Assembly (NCBI GenBank): GCA_038230975.1 | Contig: JBBRMF010000339.1 | Location: 1-5,087 of the forward strand | Length of the DNA stretch: 5,087 bases | Direction of reading: 5' to 3' | Origin: JANXVV01 sp038230975 | GTDB lineage: Bacteria > Planctomycetota > Phycisphaerae > Tepidisphaerales > Tepidisphaeraceae | Shown: positions 1 to 4,992 of the stretch, piece by piece | Layout of the letters: every line of letters begins with the position of its first letter | How positions within the stretch are numbered: position 1 is the stretch's first letter | Notes under the pieces: model-generated | Seen by the model: only the letters and a program-made list of their open reading frames with translations | What the model was told of the DNA's origin: nothing | The model's database searches: none | Program-made: the position numbers and the translations under genes

Positions 1-898
1 CAGAGCTTTGGGTGGTCAATCGCCGGGTGAGTTCGGCGCGAGCGGTGCGGTCGCGGATCACTTTGCCGGTGACGGTGATGCCATTGGCTTTCAGCGTCTC
101 CTTCAGCACATTGCCGGTGAAAAGCGCGGGATCATGCACGGTGACAGAAACGGGGACACCACTACTTTGCGGGCAAGTACCGGCGAGGGTGACGTTGTTC
201 GTGCCATTCTGCCGGGAAAGACGGATGGCGTTGTCCCCACCGCTGACGCAGATATTTTTGACGGTGAGGTATTCGGTTGAAGGAGTCGTGCGGTAGGTGC
301 AATAGTTGCCGGCGCTGGTCGTGGTCAGGAAGAAATCGACGAGGTTGGTGTTGAGATTCAGGCCACCGACCTCGGCACAATACCGGAGTTGCATTTGCTC
401 GGCGGGCCAATGGGGGTGAACCCCGTTTTCTTCAAAGACGCTGTCGTCGATGAGGATGTTGGCGACCTTGATGATGCCGCGCTTGCGGAGCGATTCGGCC
501 CAGTTGCGGAAGACGGTGGTCGAATCCCAACCGACTTTTTTCAGGAGTTCGGCGTCGCCAAGGGTTGGGTCGCCGTCACCGATGAGGACGAGATCGTCGC
601 CGTGTTTCGCGAGAACCGTACGGAATCGAAAGTTGGGCCCGAAAGCATCGAGCGCGGCGGAGGTGGTGATCACTTTCAGATTGCTCGCGGGGATCAGCGG
701 GATTTCACTTTCGTGACGGTATACGATCGTGCTGGATTGCGGCGTGCTGCCGAGGCGGACGACGGCGATGCCGACTTCTGCTTTCGATAGTAGCCGATCC
801 ATCAGAACGGACTTGATGTCGCTCGAAAGATCCGCGCGGGCCGAAGGCGAAACACATGAAAAGACGGTCGCAAAAACCGCAACAACTAAAAGCTTCAT
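1..898 (-). CDS. dacB: D-alanyl-D-alanine carboxypeptidase/endopeptidase (PBP4/DacB type, peptidase S13), C-terminus cut by window edge
   Basis: This secreted penicillin-binding protein would hydrolyse the terminal D-Ala of peptidoglycan stem peptides, or peptide cross-links, in the periplasm. The ATG at 896-898 is preceded by GGAG eight bases upstream. The 299 visible residues begin with a Sec signal peptide (hydrophobic residues 3-17, probable cleavage after Ala-Arg-Ala at 20-22). The catalytic SxxK motif is Ser72-Asn-Leu-Lys75 in the context IPASNLKVITTSAAL. The family hallmark GDGDPTL follows at 107-113. Further S13-like stretches are DDSVFEENGVHPHWP (151-165), YCAEVGGLNLNTN (173-185) and DPALFTGNVLKETLKANGI (257-275). 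In E. coli PBP4 the SDN motif lies about 240 residues after SxxK, so SxN and KTG are expected beyond the window; their absence is truncation, not loss. Cys15 is not in a convincing lipobox. No repeat insertion is seen in the visible part. The family call is firm; the split between carboxypeptidase and endopeptidase activity cannot be read from sequence. Confidence 0.93.
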   Translation of the reverse strand, partial: MKLLVVAVFATVFSCVSPSARADLSSDIKSVLMDRLLSKAEVGIAVVRLGSTPQSSTIVYRHESEIPLIPASNLKVITTSAALDAFGPNFRFRTVLAKHGDDLVLIGDGDPTLGDAELLKKVGWDSTTVFRNWAESLRKRGIIKVANILIDDSVFEENGVHPHWPAEQMQLRYCAEVGGLNLNTNLVDFFLTTTSAGNYCTYRTTPSTEYLTVKNICVSGGDNAIRLSRQNGTNNVTLAGTCPQSSGVPVSVTVHDPALFTGNVLKETLKANGITVTGKVIRDRTARAELTRRLTTQSS

Positions 899-906
899 CC
901 GTGAAA

Positions 907-910
907 CTCC
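907..910 (-). promoter_or_regulatory. Shine-Dalgarno site of dacB
   Basis: On the minus strand GGAG stands eight bases before the ATG at 898-896. This supports that start codon, which also gives a well-formed signal peptide. Confidence 0.75.
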
Positions 911-911
911 G

Positions 912-923
912 TAAAACGTTTTA
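912..923. promoter_or_regulatory. 12-bp perfect palindrome upstream of dacB
   Basis: TAAAACGTTTTA is its own reverse complement and lies just upstream of the dacB ribosome-binding site. Its position in the probable 5' leader or promoter would suit an operator. An AT-rich TAGATAAAA stretch overlapping it could act as a -10 element, but no convincing -35 box is visible. The role is an inference from symmetry and position only; chance is possible. Confidence 0.3.
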
Positions 924-1000
924 TCTATTCTCTCCACGGTATCGGATCATTGGATTCTCGCAAATGAGGGATTGAAAAGATAGGTTAAATTTGAGGGGGG

Positions 1001-1024
1001 GCGTGGCTGCTGAAGCAGCTACGC
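1001..1024. repeat. Hairpin between the thiamine-binding gene and dacB
   Basis: Bases 1001-1010 and 1015-1024 form a ten-pair stem with one G-T wobble (1005/1020) closed by a TGAA loop. It is followed at 1024-1031 by the palindrome CCACGTGG. It begins 24 bp past the stop codon of the thiamine-binding gene, so it could stop or protect that transcript. There is no T-run after the stem on the minus strand, so it is not a canonical intrinsic terminator. It may equally be another dispersed palindromic repeat of this genome, which the window alone cannot show. Confidence 0.45.
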
Positions 1025-1047
1025 CACGTGGGCTCCGTGTTTGTGTT

Positions 1048-1356
1048 TTATTGTTTGAGGGGGCGGCCCAGGGTTTTTTCGAGGGATGCCACTTTGCTTT
1101 CCAGGCGGCCGGTGTGGCCTTTACGCCAATCCATCTTGATCGTGCAGGCGATGCGATTGCAGTCGGGGGCGAGCGTTTCGTAGCATTGCTGGATGACGGC
1201 CATCACTTCCGGCCATTCGCCTTCGATGCACGTTCCGAGAGGCCCGAGTTTGTAAGGCAGGCCACTTTTGTCGATGACATCGAGGGCTTTGGCGACATAG
1301 GGCCCCACGCTTTCACCTTTGTCCATCGGCCAGATACTGACTTCGGCAAGTAACAT
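1048..1356 (-). CDS. MTH1187/YkoF-family thiamine-binding protein (DUF77)
   Basis: This small cytosolic protein has 102 residues, matching the roughly 100-residue MTH1187/YkoF-like family, whose characterised members have a ferredoxin-like fold, form oligomers and bind thiamine or related pyrimidines. The N-terminus MLLAEVSIWPMDKGESV gives the first beta strand. SVGPYVAKALDVIDKSGLPY (16-35) gives the helix, KLGPLGTCIEGEWPEVM (36-52) contains the conserved GT-x-IEG segment, and RIACTIKMDWRKG (68-80) is the strand typical of the family. The C-terminal helix ESKVASLEKTLGRPL matches the usual ending. The ATG at 1354-1356 has GGAG six bases upstream. The open frame extends further upstream to 1431, but that extension reads through a palindromic repeat and is not family sequence. 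It lies 100 bp downstream of valS in the same direction and could be on the same transcript. No thiamine biosynthesis or transport gene is visible nearby, so its physiological partner is unknown. Confidence 0.9.
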   Translation of the reverse strand: MLLAEVSIWPMDKGESVGPYVAKALDVIDKSGLPYKLGPLGTCIEGEWPEVMAVIQQCYETLAPDCNRIACTIKMDWRKGHTGRLESKVASLEKTLGRPLKQ

Positions 1357-1362
1357 AATCGA

Positions 1363-1366
1363 CTCC
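1363..1366 (-). promoter_or_regulatory. Shine-Dalgarno site deciding the start of the thiamine-binding protein
   Basis: GGAG on the minus strand lies six bases before the ATG at 1356-1354. It favours this internal start over the upstream in-frame start at 1431, which falls in repeat sequence. Confidence 0.75.
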
Positions 1367-1403
1367 GATTGGGTGGTCCGCAACGAGCTTGAGAAACAAT
1401 TCA

Positions 1404-1428
1404 TGGCACGGGCTTCCAGCCCGTGCCA
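1404..1428. repeat. Solo copy of the GTGFQPV/HGLEARAT palindromic repeat
   Basis: An 11-bp perfect stem (1404-1414 with 1418-1428) encloses a three-base TCC loop. The inner 19 bases, CACGGGCTTCCAGCCCGTG, are identical to the arm of the element inserted in valS at 2631-2730. The copy is intergenic, between the valS stop and the thiamine-binding gene. It lacks the 52-bp core and second arm of the full elements. It keeps the outer-end sequence (GGCACGGGC and GCCCGTGCCAC) on both sides, as expected of a full element that lost its middle. With no T-run beside it, it is unlikely to be an intrinsic terminator. Confidence 0.85.
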
Positions 1429-1456
1429 CAAATAAGTTCTGACGCTCAGTGCGACC

Positions 1457-4400
1457 CTACTTCACTTCCAACTTCGCGAGTTCGGCTTCGGCTTCGGCCA
1501 ATTCGTCCTGGGTCTGCTGGACGAGACTGGGCGGGGCTTTGGCCAGATAACCGGCGTTGTTGAGACGGCCATTCAGCATCGCAACCTTTTTCTTAAGATC
1601 TTCGCCGCGCTTTTGCGAGCGTTCTTTTTCGGCGTTGGCATCGACCACGCCTTCGACGAACACATCGCAACCGGCGGCGGTGGCGCGGGCGGCGTCGGCA
1701 GCGCCTTTCACTTCCGGGCCGACATCGCGCAGTGTGCAGATGGCGAGAAGTTCGACGAGTTGGCGGTTCTCGGTGATCTGTCGTGTGGGCTCGGCGGGCG
1801 CGGCGATGGCAACCGTCACCGGCTTTTTCGGGTCCATCTTGTATTCATTCCGAACGTTGCGAATCGCGCCGACGATCTCCTGCACCTTGGGGAAAATGTG
1901 CTCGGCGGCCTGGCTGAAATCGCCGACGGTGGGCCAGGGGGCTTTGATGAGTCGTTCGCTGAAACCTGTGGCGATACGGCCGGGCAGTTCGCGAGTCGGG
2001 CGGACTTCGTTGAGCTTCCACCAGATGGTTTCGGTGATGAAAGGGATCATCGGGTGCATGAGCCGCAATGCACCGTCGAGCACACCGGCCAGCACGTGCG
2101 CGGTTTGAGCCGCGCGGTTGGGATCTTTCATCGCGGGCTTGGTGGCTTCAACGTACCAGTCGCAGAAGTCACGCCAAAAGAAGTCGTAGCAGACCTTGGC
2201 ATAGACATCGAAGCGATAGGTTTTGATCGCGCCGTTGGCTTCTTCAACCGCTCGATTAAAGCGGCTGACGATCCAGCGATCGGGAAGCGACCAGCGGGCT
2301 TCATCGACGGGATCAGTCGATTTATTTTCTTCAAGATTCGACAGCACAAATCGGGCGGCGTTCCAGAGCTTGTTGCAGAAGTTGCGGCCGAGGTCGAACT
2401 TCTCGCTGGTGTTGCGGCCCTGGGCGTCTTTCTTCACGGGGAGCCGCGCATCCTGGGTTTCGGTGGCCATCGTGGCGAGGGTGAAGCGGAGCGCATCCGC
2501 GCCGTGGGTGTCGATGATGTCGACGGGGTCGACTCCGTTGCCCTTGGATTTGGACATGCGCTCGCCCTTGCCATCGAGGATGGTGGGGTTGATGGCGACG
2601 TCGAAGAACGGGATGCCGAGTTTCTCACCAGTGGCACGGGCTTCCAGCCCGTGTGGGTTGTTTGTGGTTGAAGAGAGATCGGATTTTTCGTCGGTGGTAG
2701 CCGCCAACACGGGCTGGAAGCCCGTGCCACGGTTGGCTTTTGAGTCAACTGTGCCCATGTTGTACATGCCGGTCATCACCATGCGGGCGACCCAGAGGGT
2801 GATGATGTCGCGGCCGGTGACGAGGACGCTGGTGGGATACCACTTTTTCAACGCGGCGGTTTCGTCGGGCCAGCCGAGCGTGCTGTGGGGCCAGAGGGCG
2901 GAGGAGAACCAGGTGTCGAGGACGTCGGGGTCACGCATCACGGGATCGGCCGCTGGAGCTGCCATGATCGAGTACGCGATTCCCCAAGCCTTTTCGGATG
3001 TTACGACATCGGCGTATTGCGCCGGATCGATGGCGGGCGTTCCCGTCAGGTGGTAATACCGATTCATCGCCTCAAGTGCTCTGTCGGCGCGTGTCGTGCG
3101 AGTGCAGATTTGTATATGCCGGTCGTCGGCGGGGTTGACGGTAATGAAAACGTCGTCCTGCAAACCGAGTTCCCCAAAATACTCCGCAATCTCTGATGGA
3201 ATCGTATCAGCGGGCGCATGTAGATAGAGACTCCACACCGGTATCCGATGTCCCCACCACAACTGCCGTGAGATCGGCCAATCGCGCTTCTCGCCGAGCC
3301 ATGCCAGATACTGCTGCGCATGCCGTTCGGGATAAAACTTGATCGTCCCATTCCGCACCACTTCCAGCGCGGGTTCGGCTAACGGGGCCATCTTCACGAA
3401 CCATTGATCGCTTAGATACGGCTCCACCGGCGTTTTGCTTCGATCGCTATGGCCGACCTGCGCTTCATGCGGTTCTTCTTTTTCGAGCAGGCCTTGCGCG
3501 GTGAGATCTTCAACCATTTTCTTGCGGGCGGCGTCGCGCTTCATGCCGACGTAGGGGCCGCCGGCTTCGTTGATCGTGCCGTTGGGGTTGAGGATGTTGA
3601 GGATGTCGATTTGATCCGGCTGGCCCTGATGGCGTTGCCAGACGGCGTAGTCGTTGGGGTCGTGCGCGGGGGTGACTTTCACCACGCCCGAGCCGAAGGT
3701 CATGTCGACGAGGATGTCGTCGGCGATGATCGGGATGAGGCGGTCGGTGAGCGGCAGGCGCACGAATTTGCCGATGGCCCAGTTCCAACGCGGGTCCTGC
3801 GAGTGAACGGCGACGGCGGTGTCGCCGAGAAGCGTTTCGGGGCGCGTGGTGGCAACTGTCATGTGGGAGGGGTGGTCCGTGGCATGGGCTTCCAGCCCAT
3901 GTGGACGATGTTCAGATTTTGAAGATGTCGATTGATCAAGTTTGGACGTCGCCAACACGGGCTGGAAGCCCGTGCCACGGTTGGCATCTTCAATCGGATA
4001 GCGTATATGCCAGAGGGAGGTTTTGACTGTCTCTTTGTAGATCTCGTCGTCGCTGATGCTGGTTTGGAGATAGACATCCCAGTTCACGAGGCGTTTGCCG
4101 CGGTAGATGAGGCCGTCTTTAAAGAGTTTGAAGAACGTATGGCGGACCGCTTTGGCGCACATGTCATCGAGCGTGAAGCGGGTGCGGTCCCAATCGCAGG
4201 AAGCGCCGATGCGGGACAGCTGCATGAGAATGCGGTCGCCGTATTGTTGCTTCCATTGCCAGATGCGCTCGACGAGACCTTCCCGGCCGACGGCGTAGCG
4301 GTCTTTGCCTTCCTGCTCTTTCAACTGCTTTTCCACGACGGCCTGCGTGGCGATGCCGGCGTGATCGATGCCGGGGATCCAGACGGTGTTGTAACCGGCC

Positions 4401-4615
4401 ATCCGGTGCATGCGGATGAGGATGTCCTGCAACGTGGCGTTGATCGCATGGCCCAAGTGCAGCGCGCCGGTGACGTTGGGCGGGGGGATGACGATGCTGT
4501 ACGGTTCACCGGGGGCGTTGGGATCGCCGGCGAAGCATTTTTCATCGAGCCAGGTTTGATACGCTTTGGCTTCGACGGCAGCGGGGTCGTAGGCTTTGGG
4601 GAGTTCGGTGCTCAT
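1457..4615 (-). CDS. valS: Valyl-tRNA synthetase with two in-frame palindromic-repeat insertions
   Basis: This class Ia synthetase attaches valine to tRNA(Val) in the cytosol and hydrolyses mischarged threonine. The 1052 residues are counted from the ATG at 4613-4615. The Rossmann core opens with PPPNVTGALHLGH (44-56, HIGH motif HLGH 53-56). The CP1 editing domain contains VATTRPETLLGDTAV (254-268) and VTPAHDPNDY (314-323). The core resumes with SDQWFVKM (402-409), SRQLWWGHRIPVW (449-461) and DPDVLDTWFSSALWP (562-576), then the KMSKS loop as RMSKS (686-690) followed by KGNGVDP. The alpha-helical anticodon-binding domain spans about 777-900. The last 60 residues form the charged coiled-coil tRNA-binding arm typical of bacterial ValRS. 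Bacterial ValRS usually has about 880-950 residues; part of the excess is two inserts of about 34 residues (213-246 and 629-662). Residues 462-561 form a longer than usual segment with a single Cys, so the zinc-type cysteines some ValRS carry there are absent. All signature motifs survive, so the enzyme should be active. The Shine-Dalgarno site is weak (GGA, six bases upstream). Confidence 0.97.
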   Translation of the reverse strand: MSTELPKAYDPAAVEAKAYQTWLDEKCFAGDPNAPGEPYSIVIPPPNVTGALHLGHAINATLQDILIRMHRMAGYNTVWIPGIDHAGIATQAVVEKQLKEQEGKDRYAVGREGLVERIWQWKQQYGDRILMQLSRIGASCDWDRTRFTLDDMCAKAVRHTFFKLFKDGLIYRGKRLVNWDVYLQTSISDDEIYKETVKTSLWHIRYPIEDANRGTGFQPVLATSKLDQSTSSKSEHRPHGLEAHATDHPSHMTVATTRPETLLGDTAVAVHSQDPRWNWAIGKFVRLPLTDRLIPIIADDILVDMTFGSGVVKVTPAHDPNDYAVWQRHQGQPDQIDILNILNPNGTINEAGGPYVGMKRDAARKKMVEDLTAQGLLEKEEPHEAQVGHSDRSKTPVEPYLSDQWFVKMAPLAEPALEVVRNGTIKFYPERHAQQYLAWLGEKRDWPISRQLWWGHRIPVWSLYLHAPADTIPSEIAEYFGELGLQDDVFITVNPADDRHIQICTRTTRADRALEAMNRYYHLTGTPAIDPAQYADVVTSEKAWGIAYSIMAAPAADPVMRDPDVLDTWFSSALWPHSTLGWPDETAALKKWYPTSVLVTGRDIITLWVARMVMTGMYNMGTVDSKANRGTGFQPVLAATTDEKSDLSSTTNNPHGLEARATGEKLGIPFFDVAINPTILDGKGERMSKSKGNGVDPVDIIDTHGADALRFTLATMATETQDARLPVKKDAQGRNTSEKFDLGRNFCNKLWNAARFVLSNLEENKSTDPVDEARWSLPDRWIVSRFNRAVEEANGAIKTYRFDVYAKVCYDFFWRDFCDWYVEATKPAMKDPNRAAQTAHVLAGVLDGALRLMHPMIPFITETIWWKLNEVRPTRELPGRIATGFSERLIKAPWPTVGDFSQAAEHIFPKVQEIVGAIRNVRNEYKMDPKKPVTVAIAAPAEPTRQITENRQLVELLAICTLRDVGPEVKGAADAARATAAGCDVFVEGVVDANAEKERSQKRGEDLKKKVAMLNGRLNNAGYLAKAPPSLVQQTQDELAEAEAELAKLEVK
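2631..2730. repeat. 100-bp palindromic element inside valS (copy B)
   Basis: Two perfect 24-bp inverted repeats (2631-2654 and 2707-2730) flank a 52-bp core. Each arm is itself a hairpin with an 8-bp stem around a three-base loop (CACGGGCT-TCC-AGCCCGTG at 2635-2653 and the mirror at 2708-2726). On the valS strand it encodes residues 629-662: RGTGFQPVLA, a polar Thr/Ser/Asn-rich linker, then PHGLEARAT. It lies just before GIPFFDVAINPTILDGKGERMSKS, in the loop preceding the KMSKS segment. Identity with copy A on the right side reaches 2737, so the true unit may extend beyond the 24-bp repeats. No transposase is encoded, so any movement would depend on factors elsewhere. Confidence 0.9.
3879..3978. 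repeat. 100-bp palindromic element inside valS (copy A)
   Basis: It has the same architecture, length, orientation and phase as the other valS copy. The 24-bp arms at 3879-3902 and 3955-3978 flank a 52-bp core. The right arm is identical to that of copy B. The left arm differs at two positions, T3885 and A3899, which pair with each other, so its hairpin is intact. It encodes residues 213-246: RGTGFQPVLA, a Ser/Lys/Gln-rich linker, then PHGLEAHAT. The insertion site follows LWHIRYPIED and precedes MTVATTRPET, at the entry to the editing domain where ordinary ValRS proteins have a short loop. Confidence 0.9.
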
Positions 4616-4662
4616 GTTCAATCCGGGGAATAATTTAATTAGGTGATCAAATAACGAGTGGA

Positions 4663-4692
4663 AGGGTCCGGCGAAGCAAGCCGCAGGACCCT
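4663..4692. repeat. Imperfect hairpin in the valS upstream region
   Basis: AGGGTCC (4663-4669) pairs with GGACCCT (4686-4692). An inner GGC/GCC pairing (4670-4672 with 4680-4682) follows after a three-base bulge, closing a GAAGCAA loop. The stem has no adjacent T-run on the minus strand. It resembles in style the other compact GC-rich palindromes here and may be a separate dispersed repeat family, or a leader structure of the valS mRNA. Neither can be decided from one copy. Confidence 0.4.
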
Positions 4693-4791
4693 ATCGTACG
4701 ACCACCGGGATGGGAAGGCTGTAGGCCATGACTGCAGGAATGGTATCGGTCCGGCGGGATTGGAGCAAGAGAAGCAGAGGTGGGTTTGCGT

Positions 4792-4829
4792 AAAACAAAA
4801 AAAGCTCCCCCGGTTGGGGCCGGGGGAGC
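4792..4829 (-). terminator. Strong intrinsic terminator
   Basis: On the minus strand a perfect ten-pair GC-rich stem (4820-4829 with 4804-4813, six-base loop) is followed directly by seven T, a G and four more T (4803-4792). This is a textbook rho-independent terminator. It would end transcription from the gene whose stop codon is at 4993-4995 and separate it from valS, which implies that valS has its own promoter between about 4790 and 4616. Confidence 0.92.
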
Positions 4830-4913
4830 GGGGAACAGGGAGAAGAAGTTTAGTGCAGCTCCGCATGGCTGATGAGTGGAGTATGCAATACGTTTGGATG
4901 TGGGGCAACTGTG

Positions 4914-4954
4914 AAAAAAGAAAAATTCCAAGCCGGAGTCGTCGCCTACGGCTT
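4914..4954 (-). terminator. Weaker upstream terminator candidate
   Basis: On the minus strand AAGCCG...CGGCTT (4949-4954 with 4930-4935) forms a six-pair stem with a 13-base loop. After four bases (GGAA) comes a T-rich run TTTTTCTTTTTT (4925-4914). It lies 39 bp past the preceding stop codon, a normal terminator position, but the short stem and spacer make it weaker than the structure at 4792-4829. The two may act in tandem. Confidence 0.4.
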
Positions 4955-4992
4955 GTGCGGGCGGCGTGGTTTTATCGGACCCAAGTACATTG

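Larger units (their letters stand above)
4616..4992. other. Noncoding interval upstream of valS
   Basis: I see no convincing gene here. The open frames on either strand lack family resemblance and run through hairpins. The interval holds two terminator candidates for the gene entering from the right, one further hairpin (4663-4692), and the presumed valS promoter and leader. The 40 bases next to valS are AT-rich (AATTAAATTATT near 4630-4641) and could supply a -10 region, but I cannot assign a clear -35/-10 pair. No T-box or other tRNA-sensing leader is recognisable. Confidence 0.5.

Noticed and set aside
845..898. Lipoprotein signal in DacB (Cys15)
   Set aside because: The residues before the Cys (Val-Phe-Ser) do not fit a lipobox, while Ala-Arg-Ala at 20-22 is a good signal peptidase I site.
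991..1353. Plus-strand open frame opposite the thiamine-binding gene
   Set aside because: It begins in the hairpin at 1001-1024 and continues antisense to a well-recognised family member.
1404..1428. Intrinsic terminator of valS
   Set aside because: The stem is strong but no T-run follows on the minus strand, and the sequence is identical to repeat arms found inside coding sequence.
1357..1431. N-terminal extension of the thiamine-binding protein to a start at 1431
   Set aside because: The extra 25 residues (beginning MWHGLEARAM) are translated palindromic repeat plus spacer, family members start at MLLAEVS, and GGAG lies six bases before the ATG at 1356.
1613..2671. 352-residue plus-strand open frame opposite valS
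   Set aside because: It lies wholly antisense to the conserved valS coding sequence, is rich in Gly/Asp/Val/Phe as expected for the complement of GC-rich coding DNA, and shows no recognisable family.
2631..3978. CRISPR array or insertion sequence in valS
   Set aside because: There are only two widely separated units with no spacer array, and no transposase is encoded; the units are short inverted-repeat elements.
4616..4621. Alternative valS start two codons upstream at 4621
   Set aside because: The codon at 4621-4619 is TTG; the ATG at 4615-4613 is the simpler choice. Neither has a strong ribosome-binding site, so the TTG start is not fully excluded.
3932..4633. 233-residue plus-strand open frame opposite the start of valS
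   Set aside because: It is antisense to the HIGH-motif region and starts inside the repeat; its HGLEARAT peptide comes from the inverted arm, not from a gene.
4616..4791. T-box or other riboswitch leader for valS
   Set aside because: No T-box consensus or specifier hairpin is recognisable, and the hairpin at 4663-4692 has no T-run or antiterminator partner.
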